NCBI RefSeq assembly: GCF_016725325.1
Contig: NZ_CP068083.1
Coordinates: forward strand, 1-64,000
DNA length: 64,000 nt
Origin: Sphingobacterium spiritivorum
GTDB taxonomy: Bacteria; Bacteroidota; Bacteroidia; Sphingobacteriales; Sphingobacteriaceae
Direction: 5' to 3'
Positions 14,179 through 23,410 of the stretch are shown in pieces (within the stretch, counting starts at the first letter, position 1; each line of letters begins with the position of its first letter). The notes under the pieces were generated by a model. It saw only the letters and a list, made by a program, of their open reading frames with translations. It was not told the DNA's origin and did not search any database. Both the position numbers and the translations under genes were made by a program.

Positions 14179-16895
14179 TGCAAATAAAATTAGAAGAACT
14201 CAAGTATCAGGAAGTTGCCATTCAATCGATTGTTAAAGTATTTGATGGCAATATCAAAAACACATTTGATAATGCTTGTTTTGATGGTATTCGCTCTAAT
14301 AATTGTACCCTACTTGATGAACAGGTTTTAGAGAATAAGAAGGAAGTTTTAATAGAAAATGGAATCGAAGAAAATACAGCAAAGATTTCGAAGGACAGAG
14401 AGCTAACAATTGAAATGGAAACAGGGACAGGTAAAACACTAGTTTATGTTAAAACCATTTGCGAGCTATATAAACATTATGCTTTTACAAAATTTATCAT
14501 TCTAGTACCATCAGTCGCCATCCGTCAGGGTGTTTTAAAGACATTAAAAACATTTGAGAAGCAATTGGAAGATATTTACGGCTTTATTCCAAAATCATTT
14601 GAGTACAACAGTAAAAAACTGAGTAACGTAACAAATTTTATTGAGGAGCAACATCCTCAAATAATGATTATGACATTGGCTTCGTTTAACTCCGAAGATA
14701 AAATCTTAAATCAATCAAAACGTGAAGATTTATTTGCTAATGTCCCGTTTATCGAAGCGATCGGAAGAACAAACCCGATAATTGTGATGGACGAACCACA
14801 GGAAGGAATGGATACGGTTAATTCTGTTAAACAAATTGCTAAACTCAATCCGCTTTTCAAATTAAGATATTCTGCTACGCATAAAATTGTTAAAAACCTT
14901 ATTTACCGTCTTACTCCTTACGATAGTTACAGACAAGGTTTGGTAAAAAAGATTGAGGTATTGACTGTCACTGAAAAGAACGATGAAGCTACATTGAAAT
15001 TAGAATTGACTGAAATTCAAAACGGTAAAAATCCAATCAGGGCAAAAATTAAAGCGTGGCATCAATCTGCTAATGGTAAGATAGAATTCAAGGAAACCAA
15101 ATGGTTGAAAGATGGTGATAATCTAGGGGCTATAACCAACAATCCAAGTTATCTCAAATATAGCATTGAACGAATCAATAAGAGTTTAAGAACACAAAAA
15201 TGGTCAGTAACTTTTACCAATGGAACACAAATTTTTGAGAAGCAAACTTCAGGAAATATAGAGAGTATTTGGGCTTTGCAATTGGAATGGCTGATTATCC
15301 GTCATTTTACCAAAAAGCAAAAATTACAGATGCAGGATATTAAATGCCTTTCATTAATTTTTATAGATAAAGTAGCTAACTACGTAAGTGATGAACCTAT
15401 TATTAAAAATTTGTTTATAGAAAAGTATAAAACATTATATCCCGAATTTCACGATGGAAAAATTCCATCAAATGAACATATTGAAGGAATTCAGGGATTT
15501 TATTTTGCTAAAACAGGGAAAGGAGAATTTACCGACAATGAAACTTCAATGCGTAAAAACTCAGATGTTTTTGACGCTATTTTAAAAGACAAAGAAGAGC
15601 TATTGTCTTATGGAGATTCCGTAGCGAATAAAATTGAGTTTATTTTTTCCCATTCCGCCTTGGGTGTGGGTTGGGATAATCCTAATATATTCAACATCGC
15701 AACGCTAAATAATTCATATTCCGAAATCAAAAAGCGTCAGGAAATTGGTCGTGGTTTGCGTATTGCTGTTAATCAAAACGGACAGCGTGTTTATGATGCC
15801 TTGGATGTAGCAGAAGAAAAACGTGTTAATCAATTAACTGTCATTCCAAACGAAACATACGAAACCTTTGTAACCCAATATCAAGAAGAAATTAAAGAAG
15901 TTTATGGTACAGCACAAGCTGGAGCAGGAATGAGTCATACGCATAAAGGCAAACCACAAAATGAGGTTCGTTTTAAACGTAATCAAAATGAAACTATTAA
16001 TCAGGCTTTCAAGCGTTTTTGGAAAGCTTTGGCTAGGAAAACAAACTTTTCGGTTGCTTTTAACGAACAGGCTTTGATTGCACGGAGTATAGAAGCATTA
16101 AACGCTATTTCAATCGCCGATTATCAGGCAGAAGTATCAAGCAGAACTATCGGGAATATTAGCGAAACTGGTATTCAGGATGAATTTGCAGGAAAAGAAA
16201 CCTATAAACTAAAAGCTTTCTATACGCCTTTGGATTTAGTGGAAGAGCTAAGTGAAAACACTGGTCTATCTTATAATTCTCTTTTTGAAATTGTCAAACA
16301 ATTAACCAATCACGAAGACTTTGCTAAGAATCCACCACAATACATTCATCAATCAGCAAACTTAATAAAGAATATCGAATTGGAAGAGATGCTACGTGGT
16401 TTGGATTATCATCTTACTAATGAAGCATTTCCTTTTGAATTTGATGATTTTGTCAAGAATATTAATGATTCTGGTTACGTGGACACACCTCAAAAAGGAG
16501 TTTTCGACAAAATGTTAATTGATAGTGATGTAGAAAGAAAGTTTGCTTTAGGTGCAGACCGTGATGACGAACTGATTTGTTTCTTAAAACTCCCTAGCTA
16601 TTATAAAATTCCGACACCAATTGGAGAATATGAACCAGATTTTGGTATTGTGATGAAACGAAAACAATTGAAAGATGGAAAGGAAAGTGAGTTTTATTTT
16701 GTCATTGAAACTAAAGGAACTAACGATATCAATGATAAAAAAGCATTGAAAGAAAGCGAAGTGTATAAAATTCTTTGTGCGGTTAAACATTTCAATGCAT
16801 TGGGAGTAGACGTAAAATACAAAGCACCAGTAAAAGACTATATGTTTTTTAAAGACGAATCTGTAAATGATATTAACGCAATAACAGAAAAATAA
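14178..16895 (+). CDS. res: Type III restriction endonuclease subunit Res
   Basis: 905 residues, usual for Res. The helicase core shows the Walker A motif ETGTGKT (residues 81-87), the type III-specific motif II DEPQ (205-208), motif III SATHK (232-236) and motif VI QEIGRGLR. The C-terminal nuclease domain (about 810-850) has EYEPDFGIV, followed by the ETKG of a PD-ExK site. Together with Mod it forms the complex that translocates or slides along DNA and cuts when two unmethylated sites face each other. All key motifs are intact, so the enzyme is probably active. It starts on the last base of the XRE stop and ends on the first base of the mod ATG. Confidence 0.95.
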   Translation: MQIKLEELKYQEVAIQSIVKVFDGNIKNTFDNACFDGIRSNNCTLLDEQVLENKKEVLIENGIEENTAKISKDRELTIEMETGTGKTLVYVKTICELYKHYAFTKFIILVPSVAIRQGVLKTLKTFEKQLEDIYGFIPKSFEYNSKKLSNVTNFIEEQHPQIMIMTLASFNSEDKILNQSKREDLFANVPFIEAIGRTNPIIVMDEPQEGMDTVNSVKQIAKLNPLFKLRYSATHKIVKNLIYRLTPYDSYRQGLVKKIEVLTVTEKNDEATLKLELTEIQNGKNPIRAKIKAWHQSANGKIEFKETKWLKDGDNLGAITNNPSYLKYSIERINKSLRTQKWSVTFTNGTQIFEKQTSGNIESIWALQLEWLIIRHFTKKQKLQMQDIKCLSLIFIDKVANYVSDEPIIKNLFIEKYKTLYPEFHDGKIPSNEHIEGIQGFYFAKTGKGEFTDNETSMRKNSDVFDAILKDKEELLSYGDSVANKIEFIFSHSALGVGWDNPNIFNIATLNNSYSEIKKRQEIGRGLRIAVNQNGQRVYDALDVAEEKRVNQLTVIPNETYETFVTQYQEEIKEVYGTAQAGAGMSHTHKGKPQNEVRFKRNQNETINQAFKRFWKALARKTNFSVAFNEQALIARSIEALNAISIADYQAEVSSRTIGNISETGIQDEFAGKETYKLKAFYTPLDLVEELSENTGLSYNSLFEIVKQLTNHEDFAKNPPQYIHQSANLIKNIELEEMLRGLDYHLTNEAFPFEFDDFVKNINDSGYVDTPQKGVFDKMLIDSDVERKFALGADRDDELICFLKLPSYYKIPTPIGEYEPDFGIVMKRKQLKDGKESEFYFVIETKGTNDINDKKALKESEVYKILCAVKHFNALGVDVKYKAPVKDYMFFKDESVNDINAITEK

Positions 16896-18835
16896 TGAGC
16901 AATCAAGAATATATAATTAATCCACTGGAAAATGTACAATCTCACGATTGGAATAAAGAACGGTTAGAACAACTTAAAAGGTTGATGCCTGACCTGTTTA
17001 CCAATGATGGCGCACTCAATATCAATGAACTAAAAAAAGTAATTGACTATAATAGTATAAACGAGACAGAACGCTATGAATTTCGTTGGTTTGGCAAGAG
17101 CAACGCTAAACGTGAAGCATTCACACCTACCGATGCTACATTGATTTATGACGAAGCCAGAAGTGTAAACCCAACCGAAAGCGAAAACCTGATTATTGAA
17201 GGCGAAAACTTAGCCGTACTTAAACTATTAAGCCAAAGCTATCGGGAACAAATAAAATGTATATACATAGACCCACCATATAACACTGGGAACGATTTTG
17301 TATATTCTGATAAGTTTAATCAAGACAGAAAAGAATATTGGGAAGATGCAGAAATAACCGAGCATGGCTATAAAATTGATTCTAATATAGAAACGGACGG
17401 ACGTTTTCACAGTAATTGGTTGAATATGATGTACAGTCGTTTGCTTATTGCAAGACAATTGTTGCATGAAGATGGGATGATATTTATTTCTATTGATGAC
17501 AATGAGGTACATCATTTAAGAAAGTTGTGTGATGAGGTATTTGGAGAAGAGAACTTTTTAGGGCAAGTAAGTCGATTAACAGGTACTCCTACAGGTCAAG
17601 GTACTAGAGGGCTAGTTTCTGAATTGGATTACATAATTATTTATTCCAAAACAGACCAAGGTGATTTTAATGGAGTAGATTTTGATGATAATGATAAGCA
17701 GATTTATAACCAATCTGACCAAAGAGGACAATATCTAACTAGACCTCTACGGAAAACGGGCGGGGAAGATAAAAGAGAAGATAGACCCAGTATGTATTTT
17801 CCCTTAATGGCTCCAAATAACACGGAAGTTTTTCCAATCGGACCAGGGGGATATGAAAGCAGGTGGAGATGTTCCTTAAGTAAATATAAAGAATTTGAGA
17901 ATGACGGGATGATTGAATGGAAAGAGTCTAAAGAAAATGAATTGACAGTTTGGAAGCCATACCTAAAGTTTTATCTCGAAGGAAGGCTGAAACAGCCATC
18001 TGACTTGTGGAAAAATATAGATGGGAATAAAAAAGCTTCTATTGATTTAAAAAATCTCTTAGGGGGAAAGATATTTGATTACCCAAAGCCAGTAGAAATA
18101 ATAAAAAAATGTATTTTGATTTCATCTAATAAAAATGATATTATTCTTGACTTCTTTGCTGGTTCTGGAACTACAGGACATTCAGTAACAGAACTGAATA
18201 AAGCAGACAATGGAAATCGGAGATATATCTTAGTACAACTTCCTGAAGCTACAGACTCAAAAAGCGAAGCTTACAACTCAGGGTTTAAAAAAATCAGTGA
18301 TATTACAATAGAACGTAATAAACGAGTTGTCGAGAAAATCATTAAAGAAAAGGAAAGTGAACAGCCTGATTTATTTGATAAAAAGGAGGATAAAAATAAT
18401 CAGCTAAATGGACTTGGTTTCAAAGTCTTTAAGTTAGCAAAATCTAATTTTCCAAGAGCAGAATATGCTCCTGACCCTGAAAAATCAGACGAGGAAAATG
18501 TAGAAGCATTGAAAAAGTACATTACCGACAAAGAAGCACAATTGATAACCGCTTTCAACCGAGATGAACTCATTACCGAAATATTGATTAAAAACGGCTT
18601 TAAGCTGAATTACACAACTATTCTACAAGAGCAATTCAAGAAGAATGAAGTTTTTCTAGCATCAGATGGCGAAAAAGAAACATTAATTTGTCTAGACGGC
18701 TCGTTATCAGCGGAAACCGTAGAGTATTTCAAAACTCATACAGACCAAAAGGTTATTGTCTTGGAACGTGCGTTAGACACTACCAAGAAATGGAATCTGA
18801 AGCACTATATGGGAGAAAAATTTAAGGCGTTTTAA
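16895..18835 (+). CDS. mod: Type III DNA adenine methyltransferase Mod
   Basis: 646 residues. DPPYNTG (motif IV, residues 126-132) precedes LDFFAGSGTTG (motif I, near residue 418), the beta-class order of type III Mod proteins, which methylate N6 of adenine on one strand. The segment between them (about 190-390) is the target-recognition domain, which is variable in the family. The N-terminal RYEFRWFGKSNAK region is also typical. I see no simple sequence repeats that would suggest phase variation. The recognition sequence cannot be read from the protein. It ends 4 bases before the GIY-YIG gene. Confidence 0.95.
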   Translation: MSNQEYIINPLENVQSHDWNKERLEQLKRLMPDLFTNDGALNINELKKVIDYNSINETERYEFRWFGKSNAKREAFTPTDATLIYDEARSVNPTESENLIIEGENLAVLKLLSQSYREQIKCIYIDPPYNTGNDFVYSDKFNQDRKEYWEDAEITEHGYKIDSNIETDGRFHSNWLNMMYSRLLIARQLLHEDGMIFISIDDNEVHHLRKLCDEVFGEENFLGQVSRLTGTPTGQGTRGLVSELDYIIIYSKTDQGDFNGVDFDDNDKQIYNQSDQRGQYLTRPLRKTGGEDKREDRPSMYFPLMAPNNTEVFPIGPGGYESRWRCSLSKYKEFENDGMIEWKESKENELTVWKPYLKFYLEGRLKQPSDLWKNIDGNKKASIDLKNLLGGKIFDYPKPVEIIKKCILISSNKNDIILDFFAGSGTTGHSVTELNKADNGNRRYILVQLPEATDSKSEAYNSGFKKISDITIERNKRVVEKIIKEKESEQPDLFDKKEDKNNQLNGLGFKVFKLAKSNFPRAEYAPDPEKSDEENVEALKKYITDKEAQLITAFNRDELITEILIKNGFKLNYTTILQEQFKKNEVFLASDGEKETLICLDGSLSAETVEYFKTHTDQKVIVLERALDTTKKWNLKHYMGEKFKAF

Positions 18836-18839
18836 TAGA

Positions 18840-19295
18840 ATGGAGAATGAGATATCTATATATTTTGACAACCCTATGCCATTTGAACCAAACAATATAA
18901 GACCACTAAATGGCATTGCTGGCTTGTATTTTATATTTAGTCAGTCTTTAGATATTCAGTATCCTTTTAAGAAGTCAAAACTTCTCTATATTGGAATGAG
19001 CGAGCGAAAAACAAATAGTATAGGTAGTAGACTATCTGGACATTTTGACGGTAAGTCTAAAAACGTTGGCTTAACGAACTATCGAAAAGTTGAGCCATTG
19101 TTATTTACCTATATTAATTTTGAAATGTTAAGGAATATCTGGCAATTTAGAATAGAGGATTTAGAGAGTTATTTCATCTTGGATTTTGTGAAAAATTTTG
19201 GAGTTTACCCGATATGTAATAACAAAACAGGGTTTGAAATTTTAAATAACACACTTACAACAAGTTTTAAAGTTGATTGGGAATATTTTAACTAA
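18840..19295 (+). CDS. GIY-YIG nuclease-like protein
   Basis: 151 residues. The GIY-YIG pattern is recognisable: GIAGLYFIF stands for GIY, LLYIGMS for YIG, IGSRLSGHF supplies the arginine, LESYFI the metal-binding glutamate, and PICN the asparagine. The family cuts DNA, or occasionally RNA, using a single metal ion. It is the fourth gene of the operon and not a standard part of type III restriction systems. The spacing from mod (4 bp) and to the next gene (9 bp) indicates a joint role. Catalytic residues look intact; the target is unknown. Confidence 0.65.
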   Translation: MENEISIYFDNPMPFEPNNIRPLNGIAGLYFIFSQSLDIQYPFKKSKLLYIGMSERKTNSIGSRLSGHFDGKSKNVGLTNYRKVEPLLFTYINFEMLRNIWQFRIEDLESYFILDFVKNFGVYPICNNKTGFEILNNTLTTSFKVDWEYFN

Positions 19296-19304
19296 ATTAG
19301 GAAT

Positions 19305-19493
19305 ATGGGAGAAAAAGTAAAATCAGGAAAGGAAATATTAGATGATTTTTTTAAAGGAATAGAAGAAATCAAAGATGTTGATAAAAATATTGCATCAATG
19401 TTAGTTCAACTCTACAATGATGATAAACTGACTGACACCAATGTTAAAAACGAACTCCAAAAGTTGAGAGAACAAGATGAAAGTAAAAATTAA
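19305..19493 (+). CDS. Small helical protein overlapping the ATPase gene
   Basis: 62 residues, all apparently helical and strongly charged: SGKEILDDFFKGIEEI, then KNIASMLVQLYNDDKLTD, then NELQKLREQDE. No known domain. Its last 17 bases overlap the ATPase start (19477), showing tight coupling, so it is probably a partner or regulatory subunit of the ATPase. Small middle components of this kind are known from ABC-ATPase three-component defence systems; that comparison is an inference. Confidence 0.65.
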   Translation: MGEKVKSGKEILDDFFKGIEEIKDVDKNIASMLVQLYNDDKLTDTNVKNELQKLREQDESKN

Positions 19494-21909
19494 AAACATA
19501 AACATCTCGGGAGTAAGAGGAGTTAAGGATAAGTTGGTTTTACCTTTAGAAGGTAAGTCAATTGTATTGTACGGTGATAATGGCACAGGAAAAAGCAGTA
19601 TTTCTGATGCAATCGAATGGTTTTATACAAATCGGGTTGAACACCTTTCCAGCAACAGTGAAATTGATTTAAAGGATGCTCTTAGAAATGCTTCTTTAAA
19701 TCAGGATGATATTTCAGAAGTGAATATTTCGTATGTTAAAGAATCAACTCTTGATGGAGCTAAAACGCTATTTGCAAAAAGAGATAAATTGGAAATTGGG
19801 TTGTCAAATAACTCTGATGATTTTAAAAACTACATTAATAACTCAAAAGAGGAAAACCTACTTTTAAGATATCAATATTTGACTGATTTTATTGATGATA
19901 CTAAAAGTGATAAGCTAAAGTATCTATCGGATATTATTGGTTTTTCAGAAGTTACAAAGAAAAAAGAAGTTTTAGGGAAGAGCTACAGAGCCATAAATAC
20001 TGAAATTAAAAATCAAAATTTTGAAGCGCAAATAAACACTCAAAAAGGAGTTTTGATTGCAAAATTAGGAGCTTCTATCAGTCAGGAAAGAAACTTATTT
20101 GAAAAAATAAATGAAAAAATAGAACCCCTGAAAATAGGAATAGAAGTGAAAAGCTTGGCTGATATTGATACTGTTTTGGAGTATTTGAAAAAGTCGACAA
20201 ATGACAAGCTTAATAAGGAACTTTCATTTTTAGATAAAAACAATAATATATTAAATACACTTAAATCAGAAATACAATTAATAAATAATACTTACTCAAA
20301 CTATTATGATGAATTTGAAAAAATAGCGAACGATGTTCAAAGTATTATGCAGACCTTCTTGAATGAATTATTAAAAACAGGCGAAACTGTTTTAAAGAAA
20401 TATCACAAAGATGACAGTTGCCCATTATGTTTACAACCGAAAAACAGGGAGGATTTACAAAGTGATATAACTAAAAGATTAAAAGCGATTGAAGAGTCAT
20501 CCAAGAAAAAGGCTTCTTTTGATAGGGCTAAGCAATTAGCAGATTCTATTTCTACCGAGAGGATAAAACGGATAGATAATCTTCTTTTGGAAAGTTTAAT
20601 GATTGACGATAGTAATGCTAAGATAAAAACTGGTATTAGTTCAATAAAGAAGAAATTAGAGGAATATCAAAAAGCAAGTGTTGAAAAGGTAACATCTGGA
20701 AATAAAATACCTAGTAAAGAGACAATTGATTTATTACTATCCGATTTTGATTTTCAAACTGTGATTTCAGGCAGAATAAAAGTTATTCAGGAAACACTTA
20801 AAAAAGATAACTCAACTGAATTATTTGCGAATATATCAGCCTCAAAAGATGCCTTTCTAAAAATTAAACAATTTGAAAAGCAAAAAATAAAATTGGAAAG
20901 CCAGCGTAAAACACTGGAAATAATCTATAATGAGTTTGTAAAAGTTCAAAAGGAGGGTTTAGAAAACTTTATAAATACATTTTCGGAGACTATTAATGAA
21001 TATTATCAATATATGAATCCTGGAGAACCTTTTCAGGAAATTAAAATTGTTACAATAGGTGAAGAAGATGAATTGAACGGAATTACAATTGAGTACAAAT
21101 ATAACGCGAAGTGGGTTTCTCCACCTCAAAAATATTTTAGTGAATCTCATCTAAATTGTTTTGGCATTTCCTTTTTTTTAGCTTCTGTAAAAGCATTTAA
21201 TAATATAAATGAGTTTCTTGTACTTGATGACGTTATTTCGAGTTTCGACTCAAATCATAGAAAACGATTTGCTGAATTAATCTTCGAAAAATTTTCAGGT
21301 TATCAGATTATCCTTCTTACTCACGAATTAGATTGGTTTACAAATTTCGTTACCCCATTGGCAAAAAAGAAAGGCTGGTTAATCAACGAGATTAAATGGA
21401 CTGAAAATAATGGAACTTTTTTTGATGAACAGCCTAATGATTTAAGGGAAAAAATTGAAAAATGCTTATCTGAAAGTAATATTGAAAACTTAGGGAATCC
21501 TATTAGAAGATATCTTGAACATGCTTTAAAAGAAGTAGCCGTAAGCATTGAAGCCAAATTAAGTTTCCAGTATAATGATTCTAATGAACATAGGATGCCT
21601 TATGAATTAATAATGGGAATTAAATCAGAGATTAAGAAATGTAGTACTGATCTAAAATCTAAATTTCCAGTTATTGATAGAATTGAAAGTTCCTCTATTT
21701 TAGGTAATATTTGTTCTCACGATAATCCATTTAATCCTAAAATAGGAGATTTAAAAGCATTTTGGTCAGACATATTGGAATTGGAAAATATTTTTATTTG
21801 TCAAGAATTGGAATGTAAAAGACCAAGAGTTTCGTTGAAGAATTATGATACAGTCGCTAAAAAAATTAGATGTGGCTGTGACCATACTAAATACGATTGG
21901 AAAAAATAG
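19477..21909 (+). CDS. ABC/SMC-like ATPase with zinc-hook motif, possible RloC/PrrC-type effector
   Basis: 810 residues. Walker A GDNGTGKSS lies at residues 33-41. Long coiled coils (about 170-310 and 325-520) flank a CPLC motif (315-318), the position and sequence of a zinc hook. The ABC signature is FSESHLNCFGISFFLA, and Walker B is FLVLDDVISSFD (580-591). The C-terminal 150 residues are not standard for RecF/SMC proteins. They contain Arg677-x3-Glu681 and His748 in ICSHDN, a pattern that recalls the anticodon-nuclease triad of PrrC and RloC, and a late CGCDH. RloC proteins combine ATPase, zinc hook and tRNA nuclease and are sometimes linked to restriction systems. That this protein is one of them is a hypothesis; a plain DNA-binding ATPase is the alternative. 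Confidence 0.75.
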   Translation: MKVKIKNINISGVRGVKDKLVLPLEGKSIVLYGDNGTGKSSISDAIEWFYTNRVEHLSSNSEIDLKDALRNASLNQDDISEVNISYVKESTLDGAKTLFAKRDKLEIGLSNNSDDFKNYINNSKEENLLLRYQYLTDFIDDTKSDKLKYLSDIIGFSEVTKKKEVLGKSYRAINTEIKNQNFEAQINTQKGVLIAKLGASISQERNLFEKINEKIEPLKIGIEVKSLADIDTVLEYLKKSTNDKLNKELSFLDKNNNILNTLKSEIQLINNTYSNYYDEFEKIANDVQSIMQTFLNELLKTGETVLKKYHKDDSCPLCLQPKNREDLQSDITKRLKAIEESSKKKASFDRAKQLADSISTERIKRIDNLLLESLMIDDSNAKIKTGISSIKKKLEEYQKASVEKVTSGNKIPSKETIDLLLSDFDFQTVISGRIKVIQETLKKDNSTELFANISASKDAFLKIKQFEKQKIKLESQRKTLEIIYNEFVKVQKEGLENFINTFSETINEYYQYMNPGEPFQEIKIVTIGEEDELNGITIEYKYNAKWVSPPQKYFSESHLNCFGISFFLASVKAFNNINEFLVLDDVISSFDSNHRKRFAELIFEKFSGYQIILLTHELDWFTNFVTPLAKKKGWLINEIKWTENNGTFFDEQPNDLREKIEKCLSESNIENLGNPIRRYLEHALKEVAVSIEAKLSFQYNDSNEHRMPYELIMGIKSEIKKCSTDLKSKFPVIDRIESSSILGNICSHDNPFNPKIGDLKAFWSDILELENIFICQELECKRPRVSLKNYDTVAKKIRCGCDHTKYDWKK

Positions 21910-21924
21910 AGTTAGTTGATGTAA

Positions 21925-21973
21925 CTATAAACGATAAAAATAATGGATAGCACTATTGTTTTATCGTTTATAG
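21925..21973. repeat. 15-bp inverted repeat after the defence operon
   Basis: Perfect arms CTATAAACGATAAAA (21925-21939) and TTTTATCGTTTATAG (21959-21973) with a 19-base loop. It starts 15 bases after the ATPase stop. It may terminate both this operon and the opposite gene, or mark the element's right end. Confidence 0.6.
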
Positions 21974-21989
21974 CTTTAATGCAGTTTTA

Positions 21990-22307
21990 TTATCTATTAA
22001 GTTTAGAATACAAATCTGATTTTAAAACTTTTATTGTGATTTCAATTTCCATATATTTGCTATGAGCTAACGGAAACACGTTGAAAAGCAAAGCAATAAG
22101 CACCGTTACCAAATCGTTACCTGACTTTTTTGATAATCTATATAAAAGCCTAGTATTCAACCGATACAGCTTTTTCCTGAAAACTTTAAAATATAATAAA
22201 GAAGTCAGGCCTATCAATATAATTGAGCATATTAAAAATATGTTTTGACCTATTTTTATCCAGATAAACCAAAGAGGTTTTATAATTGTTAATGGGCAAA
22301 TAAGCAT
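21990..22307 (-). CDS. Hypothetical small membrane protein
   Basis: 105 residues with one long N-terminal hydrophobic region (about 5-42, one or two membrane helices), a basic stretch (FRKKLYRLNTRLLYRLSKKS) and a second hydrophobic segment (about 65-80). No family recognised. It opposes the defence operon across the inverted repeat. The unusual composition and lack of recognisable features leave its reality uncertain. Confidence 0.4.
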   Translation of the reverse strand: MLICPLTIIKPLWFIWIKIGQNIFLICSIILIGLTSLLYFKVFRKKLYRLNTRLLYRLSKKSGNDLVTVLIALLFNVFPLAHSKYMEIEITIKVLKSDLYSKLNR

Positions 22308-22578
22308 TAATACTATGTATTTGATTGATTTTGAATTTACGCAAATTTCAAGTTATATATTATACAAATGAGTCACATATAACGAGTAATTGCAGAGGTT
22401 TAAGATCTTCAAGTATGTTTGCATCCTAATTGGCAATGATACTGAAACTAAAATTATGAAATATTATCCTTCTATTTTTTTATATCTGCATGAAGATATG
22501 ATCTCTTTTTATTAGATTTATTTTTTGATCTTTTGAGGTATATACATTAGCGAAAACTAATGTAAAAGAATATATTTC
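22308..22578. other. AT-rich intergenic region with a candidate promoter
   Basis: No gene seen. TTG (22390-22392), 21 bases and TATGTTTG (22414-22421) form a plausible Bacteroidota promoter for the downstream genes. A small hairpin ACATTAG/CTAATGT lies just before the stub gene. Confidence 0.35.
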
Positions 22579-22647
22579 ATGAAATCCAAATCAGTTTTAT
22601 TAACCTTATTATTACCTATATTTATTTTAGGAAGCTGTAAATGGTAA
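22579..22647 (+). CDS. 22-residue lipoprotein-signal stub
   Basis: ATG-initiated; the whole product is a lipoprotein signal sequence plus two residues. A basic start (MKSKS) and hydrophobic core lead into the lipobox ILGSC at residues 16-20, then Lys-Trp-stop. Either it is the relic of a lipoprotein gene truncated right after the lipid-modified cysteine, or a real mini-lipoprotein. It ends 25 bp before the next gene and lies in the same direction. Confidence 0.45.
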   Translation: MKSKSVLLTLLLPIFILGSCKW

Positions 22648-22672
22648 ATACATTAAACAGAGCTGCCGTAAT

Positions 22673-23404
22673 ATGAAAAAATCTTCTCAAATTATTATAC
22701 TTATTATTAGCTTCGGAATTTTTTGCTATACAATATTTGAAGTATGGCAAATCTATAGATTTCAACAATACGAGATGTTGGGAGGGGTAAAAAATATTCC
22801 TCCATCTTATCTGTCAGCTTTTAGACCGGATATAAGTAATTTTAGTAATGGATCTACGGTTATCCGAAAATCAAGAACTACGATTTCTTCCTTCGTATAT
22901 GATAATAAATACGGTATTTTTGTATACTCTCTTGATCTTTTGGAAGATAAGCCCTTAAACAAAATAGTTAAGATTGGAAAACCTGTAAATGAGGTTGGAA
23001 ATAGTCCTAATATTTTTTATTCCGGAGTAAGTAACTCAGGAATAGGCAGTTTCGTAGTATTTAATTATGCATTATCTGAACCGAGCAAGGCAATAAATGG
23101 TTTGGATGTAATTATTGAAAAAGACAAAATTATTGATCGTTTAATAGAAAACGACTCAATAATTTGTTATCACTTCCCTAATTCAAGTGGATTTAAACTA
23201 AAATACGTAGGTGATTCCTACTCTGATGTAGTATTTAAAATGGAACCTAATCAAAATATAAATTTTAACGGAAAGGCAAATATTGGATTGATAATAAAAA
23301 AACAAAATAAAAAATTAGTAATTGCATCAGTTTCAAAAAAAAATAATGTTGTACCTGAATTATCTGAAAATGTATTATTAGATTTAGTTAACGGTGATAA
23401 ATAA
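22673..23404 (+). CDS. Hypothetical membrane-anchored protein, paralogue A
   Basis: 243 residues. An N-terminal membrane anchor (SSQIIILIISFGIFCYTIF, residues 4-22) is followed by a beta-rich extracytoplasmic domain of about 200 residues, with motifs DNKYGIFVYSLDLLEDKPLNKI and IIDRLIENDSIICY. The gene at 24363 codes a close relative that keeps the first 28 residues and most of the last 110 almost unchanged. I do not recognise the family. Repeated neighbours of this kind are seen in immunity-gene arrays next to polymorphic toxins; no toxin is present here, so that is only a suggestion. Confidence 0.65.
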   Translation: MKKSSQIIILIISFGIFCYTIFEVWQIYRFQQYEMLGGVKNIPPSYLSAFRPDISNFSNGSTVIRKSRTTISSFVYDNKYGIFVYSLDLLEDKPLNKIVKIGKPVNEVGNSPNIFYSGVSNSGIGSFVVFNYALSEPSKAINGLDVIIEKDKIIDRLIENDSIICYHFPNSSGFKLKYVGDSYSDVVFKMEPNQNINFNGKANIGLIIKKQNKKLVIASVSKKNNVVPELSENVLLDLVNGDK

Positions 23405-23410
23405 CTAGAG

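Noticed and set aside
16895..18835. Phase variation of mod by simple repeats
   Set aside because: No tandem short-repeat tract was seen in or just before mod.
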